Assembly: GCA_029339505.1 (NCBI GenBank) | Contig: JAQISU010000097.1 | Span: 7,339,001 to 7,403,000, forward strand | Source: Unio delphinus | Lineage: Eukaryota; Mollusca; Bivalvia; Unionida; Unionidae | Length of the DNA stretch: 64,000 nucleotides | Direction of reading: 5' to 3' | Shown: positions 1-11,741 of the stretch, piece after piece | Position numbering within the stretch: position 1 is the stretch's first letter | Layout of the letters: each line of letters opens with the position of its first letter | Notes under the pieces: generated by a model | The model's database searches: none | The model's input: only the letters and a program-made list of their open reading frames with translations | What the model was told of the DNA's origin: nothing | Position numbers and translations under genes: made by a program

Positions 1-522
1 TTTAGAAGATTTTAACTGTCAGAAGTAATGAATGGACACAACTGTTTTATGATTACCCTGCATGTCACATAATATGTCCACCCATTGCTTAATAGTCCTC
101 CATATAGATATAAAAAAAACTTCTGTACACAAACCATTGTACTTCTTTTAGTCACAGTGACTTTGACATATGACCCCAAAATTTATTGAGTTCTTCCCCA
201 CCCATGTGTAGTTACAAGTTACTCAACCACATGCTGAGGTACTGTCAAAATGCAACATTGCTTCCATCTTCTCATGAGTCAACATCAAGGAAGCCATAAC
301 AAAAGCTCACTAAACACTAAATCTTGAAATACTGATTAGACAGATTCCATATTTTACAGAATTTAATGTCAATTCAAATACATACCAATTTTCATTGAGA
401 TCTCTCAACAGGTTTAGTTAAGCTATTAAATAAATGAATGTGATAGACAGATGTATGAATGGACCCCAATATACCCCCCACACACACACACACACACAGA
501 ATTTCTGTTTGAAAACACTTAC

Positions 523-647
523 TTTTTCACTTCCAGCTAAATCCACTAAATATAATTTTCCACTTAGTTTCTTTTGGGTCTCCACATTTTCTTGCTTGAC
601 ATTGATTAAAAATACACTATGGCTCCTACTGCTGTGTTCATTCATAT
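523..647 (-). CDS. KIF5: Kinesin heavy chain exon 8 (switch I and switch II)
   Basis: Encodes residues 205-246. The first two bases complete the split Asn codon of exon 7. The exon carries the switch I signature NEHSSRSH (residues 207-214) and the switch II signature DLAGSE (240-245). These bind the nucleotide gamma-phosphate and relay ATP state to the microtubule site. The acceptor is TTTCAG at 648-653 and the donor is GTAAGTG starting at 522. The exon ends in phase 0 just after Glu-Lys, where the family continues with V-S-K. No lesion is seen. This is the last coding exon in the window. Confidence 0.96.
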
Positions 648-809
648 CTGAAAGGAAAGTAGGTTAATTATGTTCATAATGCAGTTACGAAAAAAGAAAC
701 ATCTTTGAGCACTTTGTAAAACAGATGTTTTTCAAAGATATTTTCCTTTGTTGAAACTAGTAAATGCTTACATTTGATATTTCTAAAATCACAGAAACAG
801 AAAAGATCT

Positions 810-814
<5 letters not shown>

Positions 815-886
<72 letters not shown>
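815..886. repeat. (CT)n-(CA)n compound microsatellite in intron 7
   Basis: About 30 CT dinucleotides followed by six or seven CA dinucleotides, inside the 272-bp intron between exons 7 and 8. On the transcribed strand it reads as (TG)n(AG)n. A second short CA tract lies at about 480-498, just past the exon 8 donor. Such runs read open in several frames but are not coding. Confidence 0.95.
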
Positions 887-887
<1 letters not shown>

Positions 888-919
888 GAGGCAAATTTTT
901 ACTTATTTAAAAGACTTAC

Positions 920-1007
920 TAGTTACTGCTACATGTCTATTGGCTTTTCCTTCATCTATTGTTTCCATTACCTCTTCTGGACTAGAAACAAACCTCTCTG
1001 TGGCACC
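920..1007 (-). CDS. KIF5: Kinesin heavy chain exon 7
   Basis: Encodes residues 176-204 plus the first base of codon 205. It begins [13 protein letters not shown], the conserved KHC segment leading into switch I, and ends with R-H-V-A-V-T. The acceptor is TTGCAG at 1008-1013 and the donor is GTAAGTC starting at 919. The exon is 88 nt and ends in phase 1. Its acceptor must be joined to exon 6 across a 3.7-kb intron made largely of two tandem arrays. Confidence 0.95.
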
Positions 1008-1189
1008 CTGCAACATAAAAATGAAAAAGCAGATGTTCTACTGACAAACAATTTACAGGAATCCATGATAGGAATACTTTTATGCTTTTACAGCTCAGTG
1101 TTGAAACCATCTCTGTTATACATGAGCGAAAACAATTTTTTTAAATTGGGCCAGTGTGGCAATTATACTAATTTTAAGATTGGCACCAT

Positions 1190-1860
1190 TTCATTTACAA
1201 AGAGCCAGATCTAATAAGTTATCCAATGAAAACCCCCATGTCAATATCACTTTCCATTCAACTGTAGCAGATGTTCATGAGTTCCACCATGGTGGCCATA
1301 TTTCAAGTCAAATTGGCTCCATTTTCATTTATGACCAACTAGACATCAGAAGATGTCTTCTAGTGAAAACTCCATGTTGATATATAATCATCCAATAAGG
1401 AATAGTAGTGATAACAAGATTTTCAAGATGGCCACTTTGGTGGCCATATCTGGTGTCCAAGTGGAACCATTTTCATTTAAACTAATTAAACCTTGTGATG
1501 AATGTAAAAATTCATACCAATCCTACCAAGCACATCTGAGGGAATAGCAACAACGTGTGCCAATGGATGTTGTGGTGGCCTTATTGAATGTCTGAACATC
1601 ACCATTTTAATTTAGGCCCAACCAAAGTTCACAAGTCCTGTGGTGAAAAACCCTTGTCAATACAAATTTCTAATCAGATGTAGTACTGTATTACCAAGAT
1701 TTTGAAGTTGGTTGCTGTGTTGGCCATATTTGAGTGGCATTATTTAGACCCAAACTAGCTATCATGTCATTTAGTGAAACCCCTATGTCAATATGAATTT
1801 GTAGAAACAGTATTACCAAGATCTTGAAGTTTGTTGCTATGACAGCTATGCTGAATGTTA
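1190..1860. repeat. Dispersed 'GGACCAAC' repeat cluster, copy 1
   Basis: Several degenerate units of roughly 150 bp. Each has a 'caagattttcaagatggcc' motif, a 'tggtggccatat' motif, 'accattttcattta' and then 'ggaccaactagacat' followed by 'agtctt..gtgaaaaccc'. The same family appears at about 3400-3545, 5170-6065, 10380-10680, 56170-56640 and 58440-58930, so it is interspersed and not local. I see no coding capacity and no clear terminal repeats. It is a non-autonomous repeat of unassigned class. Confidence 0.7.
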
Positions 1861-1867
1861 TGTATCA

Positions 1868-3410
1868 TCTTTCTCGTTAAGGACCAAAAGACATTATAAA
1901 AAGTTTTACACCTCTCTCATTAAGGACCAACTAGACATTATAAAAAGTCTTGCACCTTTCTCATTAAGGACCAGCCAGACATTATAAAAATTTGTACGCC
2001 TTTCTCGTTAAGGACCAACAAGACATCATCAAAAGTCTTACACCTTTCTCATTAAGAACCAACTAGACATTATAAAATGTCTTACACCTTTCTAAATAAG
2101 GACCAACTAGACATTATAAAATGTCTTACACCTTTCTCAATAAGGACCAACTAGACATTATAAAATGTCTTACACCTTTCTCAATAAGGACCAACTAGAC
2201 ATTATAAACAGTCTTACACCTTTCTCATTAAGGACCAACTAGACATTATAAAATGTCTTACACCTTTCTCATTAAGGACCAGCCAGACATTATAAAAAGT
2301 TGTACGCCTTTCTCGTTAAGGACCAACAAGACATTATCAAAAGTCTTACACCTTTCTCATTAAGAACCAACTAGACATTATAAAATGTCTTACACCTTTC
2401 TAAATAAGGACCAACTAGACATTATAAAATGTCTTACACCTTTCTCAATAAGGACCAACTAGACATTATAAACAGTCTTACACCTTTCTCATTAAGGACC
2501 AACCAGACATTATAAGGTCTTACACCTTTCTCATTAAGGAACCAACCAGACATTATAAAAAAAAGTCTTGCACCTTTCTCAATAAGGACCAACTAGACAT
2601 TATAAACAGTCTTACACCTTTCTCATTAAGGACCAGCCAGACATTATAAAAAGTTGTACGCCTTTCTCATTAAGGACCAACCAGACATTATAAAAAGTCT
2701 TGCACCTTTCTCATTAAGGACCAGCCAGACATTATAAAAAGTTGTACGCCTTTCTCATTAAGGACCAACAAGACATTATCAAAAGTCTTACACCTTTCTC
2801 ATTAAGAACCAACTAGACATTATAAAATGTCTTACACCTTTCTAAATAAAGACCAACTAGACATTATAAAATGTCTTACACCTTTCTCAATTAGGACCAA
2901 CTAGACATTATAAACAGTCTTGCACCTTTCTCATTAAGAACCAACTAGACATTATAAAATGTCTTACACCTTTCTCAATAAGGACCAACTAGACATTATA
3001 AAATGTCTTACACCTCTCTCATTAAGGACCAACTAGACATTATAAAAAGTCTTACACCTTTCTCAATAAGGACCAACAAGACATTATAAAAAGTCTTACA
3101 CCTTTCTCATTAAGGACCAACAAGACATTATAAAATGTCTTACACCATTCTCATTAAGGACCAACTAGACATTATAAACAGTCTTACACCTTTCTCATTA
3201 AGGACCAACCAGACATTATAAAATGTCTTGCACCTTTCTCATTAAGGAACCAACCAGACATTATAAAAAAAGTCTTGCACCTTTCCCAATAAGGACCAAC
3301 TAGACATTATAAAAAGTCTTACACCTTTCTCATTAAGGACCAACAAGACATTATAAAATGTCTTGCACCTTTCTCATTAAGGACCAACTAGAATATAAAA
3401 AGACTTGCAG
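1868..3410. repeat. 44-45 bp minisatellite in kinesin intron 6
   Basis: About 35 head-to-tail units of roughly 44 bp with core 'ctcattaaggaccaac' followed by 'agacattataaaa', then 'gtcttacacctt'. Units differ by small substitutions and indels. Some blocks of several units recur in the same order, suggesting higher-order amplification. The core matches the 'ttaggaccaactagacat' part of the dispersed repeat on both flanks. It appears to be a satellite born from an interior piece of that repeat. Confidence 0.92.
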
Positions 3411-3545
3411 TGAAAACCCAAGTTTTTATGATTTTCACTTTAGGAGTAATATCAACAAGATTTTCAAGATGGCCAATGCTATAGCCATAGTGAATGTCAA
3501 GGTGGCACCATTTTCTTTTAGGACCAACTTGACTAAGAAATGAAT
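3400..3545. repeat. Dispersed 'GGACCAAC' repeat, right flank of minisatellite
   Basis: One unit of the family described at 1190-1860 ('agattttcaagatggcc', 'ggtggcaccattttc', 'taggaccaac'). It abuts the last minisatellite unit and supports the idea that the array expanded inside a copy of this repeat. Bases 3546-4009 to its right are AT-rich intron with nothing recognised. Confidence 0.65.
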
Positions 3546-4009
3546 GTTTGTGTGCAAGGTTTCATGGCAATTCTTGTTGTAGTTTATGAGATCACAAACT
3601 TATTCTAATGGACAACAGACTATCCATAAGCTCTACTGGTCTATGACCAGATTAATAAATTTTAAAAAATCATTTCTTTACAAAAGTCTCTTCACAAAAG
3701 CAGAAATTTGAAATTCTAAGTGTAACATTATTTTAGCAACTATAACAAAATACCCAGGTCACTTTCTTTTCTACAATGATGTTTATTATATCAAATGTTA
3801 TTCATCAAAATATTATCAGCCAGTGACCCTTACAGAAGCATACTGAGAATAGTAAACATTAAACAATATAAACAAAACTCTTTAACGTTTAAATCAAAGT
3901 GGGATCAGACTAAGAGACCATCAGTTGGTACATTTGAAAAACCAATAATTCTTTTTAAATAACTCCCACCCTTTTGAAGATCAAATCAGGGTATGTTCTT
4001 GTCATTTTA

Positions 4010-4745
4010 TTTTACATATCAGTGTAGCATTTTATTACTATACAAGTCTTACCTTTACATAAGGTACTCTGTCATTTTATTTTAAATAACAGTGTAACAT
4101 TTTATTACAATACAAGTCTTTTACATAAGGTACTCTGTCATTTTATTTTAAATAACAGTGTAGCATTTTATTACAATACAAGTCTTACTTTTACATAAGG
4201 AACTGTCATTTTATTTTAAATAACAGTGTAACATTTTATTACAATACAAGTCTTACCTTTATATAAGGTACTCTGTCATTTTATTTTAAATAACAGTGTA
4301 ACATTTTATTACAATACAAGTCTTACCTTTACATAAGGTACTCTGTCATTTTATTTTAAATAACAGTGTAGCATTTTATTACAAGTCTTACCTTTACATA
4401 AGGTACTCTGTCATTTTATTTTAAATAACAGTGTAGCATTTTATTACAAGTCTTACCTTTACATAGGGAACTCTGTCATTTTATTTTACATAACAGTGTA
4501 GCATTTTATTACAATACAAGTCTTACCTTTACATAGGGAACTCTGTCATTTTATTTTACATAACAGTGTAGCATTTTATTACTATACAAGTCTTACCTTT
4601 ACATAAGGTACTCTGTCATTTTATTTTACATAACAGTGTAACATTTTATTACAATACAAGTCTTACCTTTACATAAGGTACTGTCATTTTATTTTACATA
4701 ACAGTGTAGCATTTTATTACTATACAAGTCTTACCTTTACATAAG
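4010..4745. repeat. About 70-bp tandem array duplicating the exon 6 splice donor
   Basis: About eleven units of 63-70 bp. On the minus strand each holds 'gagtaccttatgtaaag', which matches the last bases of kinesin exon 6 apart from about one substitution, followed at once by the donor 'gtaagacttg' and about 45 bp of AT-rich intron. Donor-like cores recur near 4045, 4180, 4250, 4320, 4385, 4450, 4517, 4587, 4657 and 4731. One unit near 4110 has lost the donor by deletion and the one near 4180 is altered. The rightmost copy (4735-4745) is the true end of exon 6. Confidence 0.93.
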
Positions 4746-4790
4746 GAACTCTGTTTTTATCTTCATGTACTGACAAGTTTGTCTTTGTTA
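4735..4790 (-). CDS. KIF5: Kinesin heavy chain exon 6
   Basis: Encodes residues 157 (split codon) to 175, ending N-R-V-P-Y-V-K, the conserved KHC segment after D-L-L-D. The acceptor TTTTCCAG is at 4791-4798 and the donor GTAAGACTTG starts at 4734. The exon is 56 nt and ends in phase 0. Its last bases and donor are the founder or end copy of the tandem array to the left. Read-through past the true donor meets an in-frame TAG five codons later, so use of a downstream array donor would truncate the protein. Confidence 0.93.
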
Positions 4791-5169
4791 CTGGAAAATA
4801 AATAAATTTGTCAGTTTCTTTTACTAAATATAAAACAAATTTGGTAAACTCATTGTTTAAATTTTAACACAAACCTAGGAGTAAGTCCTAAAGTGATTAA
4901 AGGTTACTGGGAATGCTGTCTACCAATTTTACTGAAATTTCATGCCTGTTTTAAATTATCAAAAGAAGTTCCTTCTAATAAAAGAAAATATGCCATCTAC
5001 TCTGCTCTCTATGTTTGATGTTAAAAACAAACAGAGATCAAGAAACTGCTTTAGAAAAGTTGCATATAAAGCATACCCTCATTATAAGAGCATGCATTAT
5101 AACACTGTTCCTTTAACAAGACCATTCATTACAACATGGACTGCTGTTGTACGGGTATTTTAGTGATAG

Positions 5170-6065
5170 CCCCACTCTGGCAACTAGACTGGGCATCACT
5201 ATTTTCATAACAACAAGACATCATAAATAACTGGTTCAAACCAAATGCTGATTTAATTTGCTACTTAAATTTTAAAGATGTCTGCCATTGTGGCCATATT
5301 AGATGTCTGATAGGCATGCCATGGTCATATGACCATCCATCCATTCAAGATGGATGCTGTTGTGGCCATACAGAATTTCCAGGCAGAACAATTTTCGTTA
5401 AAATAACTAAACATCATTTGAAGTCTTTTGCTCAAAACCCTATGCTCTCCTCTTCAGGAGGAGTAGCAACATTTTCAACATGGCTGCCACACACACAGGA
5501 TATCAGATCATTTTTATGTAGGACGAAGTAGTTATCATAAGAAGTCTTTCACTGAAAACCTCATGCTGACATATCATGCATTTAAACAACTGTCCTGATG
5601 GCCACTGTGACTGCCATATTGGATGTCTGAGAAGCACCATTATGATTTAGGACCAACCAGATAACACAGGTCTTCTGGTGAAACCCTCATCAATATACCT
5701 TTCTATTCCGGAGGAGTAACATTAACAAAATTTCCAGCATGGGACATCAAAATCACTAGCATATACATTTAGGACCAACAAAACATTATGTCTTTTAGAT
5801 AAATGCTCACATTGATATAACTGTGCTTTTCAAAGAATTAGTGAAAACAAGATGGCCCCCGTGACTACAATACCAGATATCTGAACAGCACCATTTCACT
5901 AAGGACCAACTTGAACTAAGGATAGACATGTGTTTAAAGTTTCGTAGCAATTCTATAAATAGTCTAGGATTATTAGCAATAAGCACCATTTCACTAAGGA
6001 CCAACTAGACCATGGGATAGACGTGTTTAAAGTTTCATGGAAAGTCTATAAATAGTCTAGGATTT
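5170..6065. repeat. Dispersed 'GGACCAAC' repeat cluster, copy 2 (intron 5)
   Basis: Five or so degenerate units of the family at 1190-1860, with 'gtggccatattagatgtc', 'accattttcactaaggacc' and 'gtcttt..ctgaaaac' motifs. The last part (5925-6065) is duplicated around 'ctataaatagtctagga'. No coding capacity. Confidence 0.7.
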
Positions 6066-6094
6066 TTAGCAAATAAGCACATTGTGCTGAATGC

Positions 6095-6390
6095 TAGATC
6101 AATTACATAGGATGGACAAAGGATGAATAACAAAGTAGAGCTTATATTCAACTAATGATGGACCAAGGATGACTGACAAAGTAGAGCTTATATTCAACTA
6201 ATGATGGACAAAGGATGACTGACAAAGTAGAGCTTATTATCAACTACATATGATGGACAAAGGATGAATAACAAAGTAGAGCTTATATTCAACTAATGAT
6301 GGAGAAAGGATGACTGACAATGTAGAGTTTATTATCAACTACATATGATGGACAAAGGATGACTGACAAAGTAGAGCTTATATTCAACAT
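6095..6390. repeat. Tandem repeat, about 46-60 bp units, intron 5
   Basis: Six units built on 'gatggacaaaggatga', 'gacaaagtagagctta' and 'attcaactaatgatgg'. Two alternating variants ('gactgac' and 'gaataac') occur. It ends 45 bp before the exon 5 donor. Confidence 0.88.
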
Positions 6391-6434
6391 GTTGCATTTC
6401 AAGTTATTCATATAAAGAAGCAAACAAAACTCAC

Positions 6435-6483
6435 CATCTAAGAGGTCACGAATTTTATCCATATATATTTCAAAATAGGATAC
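6435..6483 (-). CDS. KIF5: Kinesin heavy chain exon 5
   Basis: A 49-nt exon encoding residues 141-156 (V-S-Y-F-E-I-Y-M-D-K-I-R-D-L-L-D) plus one base of codon 157. This is the strongly conserved kinesin stretch following the H-I-K strand. The acceptor TTTCAG is at 6484-6489 after a tract of T residues on the minus strand, and the donor GTGAGTTT starts at 6434. It is short enough to be missed by gene finders. Confidence 0.94.
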
Positions 6484-6489
6484 CTGAAA

Positions 6490-7853
6490 AAAAAAAATAT
6501 CAAATAAAATTTTAATTATGCAGTTCTTTATTTGTATATAAAAAAATCTGTTCCTCCCTCTTTTGACATCTTCCCAAAGTTTGGGCCTTTTGGTGAAGTC
6601 CTGGAATCAAAGGACAGACTTGGTTGTCAGATACAAATCGAAGTCTTTTCAAGAAAAGTTAAGTTTATGTTGACTTAAATACTGGGATCTTTAAAATTTC
6701 CAAGTTATGTATGTTATGTCCCCTAGGCAGCTGCAAGTATGGCCCTAGTGGCAAGTGTTATTTGCATGTCTACATTTGTCTTTATGCCCATTAAGTCTAC
6801 ATTTGGAAACAGGATGTGGATTCCAAAAGTTTCCAATTTATGACCCTGGAGCCATATTACTTGGGGGTGGGGAGGTGGAGGGAGGAAGATACCTTGGACA
6901 TAATCCAGGGATCACAGTCTGAAATATGTTGATAACAGGATCATTGATCTCAAATGCCAATTCGGTGATACACAACAGTAATTTACAGTTATGCAAAATC
7001 ACCTCTAGTGCCCTAACACTGCCCCTTGGGACAGTCAAAACTCAAAGGTATTGGCAGAATCTTACCTAGCATTCCCGTACAAAAGATGCTGTGTATGCAT
7101 GTATGTTTCTAAAGATGGCAACATACATATAAATAAATTAAAGGACACACATATCAAGAAAGATTGGACATCTAATTTATGAATAAACAAAAAATTATTT
7201 TACAGATGTTTTTGAATTTCATTGCATAAGGAAATTTGCTATCATCATTAAGCAGCTGCCTGCCTCTAATCTGCAAGACAATCTATCAGGTGATTTATAG
7301 ACAAAGATACTCTGCAATAAATTTAACATCAATGCCCATCATTGTCCAGTCACATTGCTCATTCAATATTTACAAGAAATCAGTTTTATGCGGGGCAGTC
7401 TAAGGCATATGAAACAAGTTCGTGTTTAATTTGCATCTCCTCAACACTGACCTCACTGAATTATACACAAAAGTACCCTAAAAGTCTGTTTCAGATACTG
7501 CAAGGGCAAATGGCTTAACAAAAAAGCTTGCCTTGACTCAAATTTCATTTGCCCAAAAGGGCAATATATTTTTACATTCATTGTGAAACAATGATATTGC
7601 TAGACTTTAAAATAACAAAATACATTGAAGTAACTCATGTTATGTGGCCCCCATGACCTCAACAAGGTATTTCCAATGGTGTCTATACAAAAAAAATTGA
7701 ATATCATCTACATTTAAGAAAGCAATTAGACTGTAATTTATCTCGACAAATCCATATATTTTATGGCATGAAAAATACATACTTAGTTTCTTGGGAGATT
7801 AATAATGATGGAAAAAAAGGGGGAATAAAAGAAAAGAGAAAACTAATACTTAC
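6490..7853 (-). other. Kinesin intron 4, no further feature seen
   Basis: This is 1.4 kb of AT-rich intron between exons 4 and 5. I found no tandem array, no tRNA-like head and no transposon terminus. A short stretch near 6840-7040 reads open on the minus strand, but it has low-complexity composition and no family resemblance. Confidence 0.6.
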
Positions 7854-7958
7854 TTTAATATGGAACTCTAAGTTTTCATCCATTCCATAAATATAGTTGA
7901 ATATATCCTGAACGATCCTGGGTATAATACCCTGCATTGTGGAGTCTCCCAACACACC
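7854..7958 (-). CDS. KIF5: Kinesin heavy chain exon 4
   Basis: Encodes residues 106-140, from [14 protein letters not shown] to N-L-E-F-H-I-K, including the family motif I-P-R-I-V-Q-D-I-F. It is 105 nt with phase 0 at both ends. The acceptor is TTTTTAG at 7959-7965 and the donor is GTAAGTATT starting at 7853. It is intact. The segment between Gly106 and Gly115 is a known variable surface loop; here it reads V-L-G-D-S-T-M-Q. Confidence 0.95.
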
Positions 7959-8999
7959 CTAAAAAGAAAATGTAATAAAATACATTATCTGAGACTCAAA
8001 TCTGAAATTAATCAGCCTGACACACAACTATTCTCAGTTATTTATTCCTTATTCCTGGGAGTCCTAGTACTGTCTATCCACAACTGTTCACATTTTCTGA
8101 ATTCTAATTACCTGAGAAAAACAAGAATTGCAAAGGATAATTTTTATAAAACTGTTGGTAAAAAAGATTCCTGTCATTTTCAAGACTGATTTGCAAAAAT
8201 GTTTCCAACTCCTTTAACACATGTATTTAAAGTCGGTGTCAGTATAAATGATCATATGGTATCAACATGATCTGAAACAGTATTCACCAATCATGAATGG
8301 GTGATCAGTAATATGAGTCACAGTTAACTCCCTTATATGGTTGATTTCACTTTCCAAAACAGGACCAAAGTTCATGCATGTGCATATGAAATGAGAATTT
8401 TCAGAAACCTTCTAACACATACGTTTCAGTTATAAATAATTTGCAGGATTTCCAAATATCCCTTAGTAGTAATGTACATCTGCAGACTTTAAAATGGAAG
8501 AGGTATAGTGATAAAAAATATCCTTCTGAATTTATTTTTAGAATCTTATTTATTCAATTTATTGTAACAGAAATAAAATTTGTATACTGATGCAAAGAGT
8601 ACATTCTTATATGCTCAACTTTTACTACTTTACAGTTCTTGCATGTCACCACTTTTCAAGCACACAATTTTGTCTGTTCCATGTGACAACAGATGTTCCT
8701 TTTAAACAGTAAGAATGTCATTCTAAGCACTATTTCTCATCTGCTGTTTTTCTGTTGGTTAGTTTTATAAATTAGAATCATTTGTGTTTTTGTTTTTAAA
8801 GTCATCATTATGATCATTTTGTGGGGCAGTTTCCATCCTGTTCACCCCCTCTCCAGGCAAAAGAGCAATGTTAGGTTAAATCTACACTGATATAGGTTCC
8901 CAGTTTGCCTTGTATGATTCACATGGCATTAGCAGACTACATAACATTGCTTTGTGTACAGACATAGCTGACCCTCACATTGCTGTAGGCAGTACCAGG

Positions 9000-9200
9000 C
9001 ACAAATCAAACCTTGCAAACTCTTTGACTTTGCAAAGACACTGTAACCCATACTCTAAATCAAAGTCTTGCAAACTCTTGGATCTTGCAAAGACACCATA
9101 ACCCTAACCCAAACTCGAACCTTGCAAGCTCTTTGACCTTGCAAAGACACTATAACCCTAACCCTAACTCAAACCTTGCAAACTTTTTGACTGTGCAAAG
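9000..9200. repeat. Tandem repeat, about 57 bp units, intron 3
   Basis: Three to four units of 'accttgcaaactctttgac' followed by 'ttgcaaagacactataaccc'. Two short 'ccctaaccctaac' runs are part of the unit and resemble telomere repeats only by chance. Confidence 0.85.
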
Positions 9201-9235
9201 ATACTGTCACAATTGTGAAAAAAAGGTTCTGCTGA

Positions 9236-9495
9236 ATGGGCTATGCCACACAACCATCAAGAATGGCCAATACCACTCTACAAGGTATGAGCCATGTCAC
9301 ACAACTATCAAGAATAGTCAAAAGCACCCTACAAGGCACAGCCCATGTCACAAAACCAACAAGAATGGCCAATACCACCCTACAAGGTATGGGCCATGTT
9401 ACACAACTATCAAGAATGGCCAATACCACTCTACAAGGTATGGGCCATGTCACACAACTATCAAGAATGGCCAATACCACCTTACAAGGCACTGC
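9236..9495. repeat. 51-bp tandem repeat, intron 3
   Basis: Five units with core 'gggccatgtcacacaac', 'tatcaagaatggccaa' and 'taccaccctacaagg'. Because 51 is a multiple of three the array stays open in several frames on both strands. The resulting peptides are repeat artefacts. Confidence 0.9.
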
Positions 9496-10183
9496 ATATG
9501 GAAAAAGTAAAAGAGAGCAAAAACACAAGAAACTGGCTTGAAAAAAAAATCAGGAACTATTCATGTAGACCATAAAGAAGCACTGCAGGCCACGAAGAAC
9601 AACTGTTTCTGGAGAACAAATGCAAAAAAAAAAAAACAGAAGTAGAAAGCCCAATGATCTCAACAAGTGGTAAATGAGATGATCCATGTTTAAACCATAT
9701 CTCCAGATGCACTGTATTCTTTTGATGCTCTTTCACTGGATGGATGGATACTTGGTGCTTTAATGCTAAAAACTATACCATATAGGACTTTTCAATTAGA
9801 AAACCATGCTTTTCTACCCAGGAATGTAAGGAAAACATCCCACCTTCATTCCTACCCACAAATTATGCCCCCAATATACATCACATGCAAGACAAAATAT
9901 TTCTTGTATCTTCTTGAAAGAAACTTAATTATGTAAAAACTGTCTGCATTGTAAAAATGTACCCAATCTGCAAGCCTTTTATCTCTTCAAATAGGTTTGT
10001 AGTCATTATTACCAATACAATCAGCAGATTAACATATAGGCATGATCACAGTCACTATGCCCCCCCTTTTTTTTTTGATAGCTAATAATGAACTCAATAT
10101 ATTATTCATTGATACATGTATAATATTTTCATTCCCAGTCTGATTTATTATGTCTACCTGGCTTGAGTTTTTATTTGGATTAC

Positions 10184-10257
10184 CTCCATGGTGTGGGTCT
10201 TTCCACTAGAAGTCTGGCCATATGCAAATATGGTTCCATTGAAACCACTGAGTACAT
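10184..10257 (-). CDS. KIF5: Kinesin heavy chain exon 3 (P-loop)
   Basis: Encodes residues 81 (split Asp codon) to 105. It contains the Walker A/P-loop G-Q-T-S-S-G-K-T at 94-101, followed by H-T-M-E, which binds the ATP phosphates. Upstream it reads [13 protein letters not shown], the kinesin N-4 region. It is 74 nt. The acceptor is TTTTTTAG at 10258-10265 and the donor is GTAATCC starting at 10183, a slightly weaker donor than its neighbours. No lesions. Confidence 0.96.
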
Positions 10258-10351
10258 CTAAAAAAATAGAGCAAACAGAAAGTGAGTGTAACTTATCTAA
10301 TGGTTTATGATTTACAGTAAATGCCTATATGAGCTACATTAAAAATACTAA

Positions 10352-10352
<1 letters not shown>

Positions 10353-10382
<30 letters not shown>
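10353..10382. repeat. (CA)n microsatellite
   Basis: Fifteen CA dinucleotides, directly followed by a degraded copy of the dispersed 'caagatgg / attagaacc' repeat (about 10385-10680). Confidence 0.95.
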
Positions 10383-10385
<3 letters not shown>

Positions 10386-11738
10386 TCTGTTCACCAGAAG
10401 CTATGGTAAGATTTTCAAGATGGGTGTTGTAATGGGTAGTAAATATACTGGATTTTTCAGCACCATTTTCAATTAGAACCAATTAAACGTATCCATGAAT
10501 GTGTGTGCATGTCTAGTTTCATGAAGATCCTCCAATAATAAAAATGTGCTAATGGCCAAAAAGATGCAGTGAGACAGACAATGGTACAACATTTTGAAGA
10601 GATTTCATACTGCATTTTGGTGGGGTCAGCATGACACATAAACATTAAGTCTGATGTGTTGACTAGAATCACTATAACTTGGCAACTTGTAATAATTACC
10701 CTGTTCTGTCTTGGCTAATGGTTAAAGACTGACGATATTGCAATGCTAACACAAGGTCATAGCAGTAAAGTGACAAGTACGGGGACCAAATAGAGATTTT
10801 ATGAAGTTGTGGTCTAACTGAAATAGGTGTCATAAAATGACATTGTCCAGAACAGTTATTAATAAAGGCAGACTAGAGAGAATTATTCTGACTTTGATGG
10901 GATTGATCAAGATTTTTGGCAGGTAAAGTAGAAATCCTTATTGGCCAAGCTAAACAAGGGGTTGTACTCCCAGACAGAATTCAGGGTTTTAGAATAGTTA
11001 CCCTCATAGAATTAATCAGTTCAAGGTTTTCTGCCATGGGGGAAAATCTGAGGCATTCTGAGAAAATTAAGTGGTAATTTCTCATTAAACAAACTGTCAA
11101 AAAGACAAGGGGGCAGGGCTGGAACTTTTTGAGACCTATATCCAGAGAAGGCTTGATGGAATTTCTTGTTCTCAGGAAAGCACAAGGTTAGTCCTGGTTC
11201 AGTATGATGAGTTCATTGATATATTTATTCATTAAAAATTCATACCTCAATTTTCCCTTAAGTTCAGAAACAATAGTGCATTTTTATGATTCATGTTTGT
11301 AAGAATATCATGTAATATTTTGTTATATAAATGAGTTCAGTCAGCTTGCATGAAAAAGAATTTTCATGCATTTTTTCTTATGTAAATTGTGTGAATATAT
11401 AGATGATCTGGCGTAATGAATTCTATCATTTATGCCGTGGATTCCTATGTCTCGAAATCTGTCAATGAATTGCTAGTTAGCAAAGTAGGGTATTTAGGAC
11501 CAGGAGTGAAGTCTAATAATTTGCATGTAATTAAGTTGTTGATTCTTTACAAGTGAATCAATTGTGTAGCATTAGGAATGTGTGTCGACTGATAGGTTAG
11601 CTGGTAAATGTATGGTCATCACTGGGCAATAATAGTACATGTATCTGCAAGGTCTAATTATGCCATGGTCAGTAAAGAATGCAGTAGCTGTTAACTGGAC
11701 ATCAATTTATGATAACTGTTTTTTATTAGTGCAAAATG

Positions 11739-11741
<3 letters not shown>

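Noticed and set aside
674..886. Open frames through the (CT)n tract near exon 7
   Set aside because: Microsatellite-coded Arg-Glu or Ser-Leu runs inside intron 7; not coding.
1868..3410. Possible CRISPR-like repeat array
   Set aside because: Units are head to tail without unique spacers, in a eukaryotic intron; it is a minisatellite. The same applies to the other arrays in the window.
9140..9170. Telomere-like CCCTAA runs, with similar GGGTTA runs near 40240-40370
   Set aside because: Two or three copies within larger tandem units; no long telomeric array.
9085..9541. Overlapping open frames on both strands over the 51-bp repeat
   Set aside because: They follow from a stop-free tandem unit whose length is a multiple of three; no splice or start context and no family resemblance.
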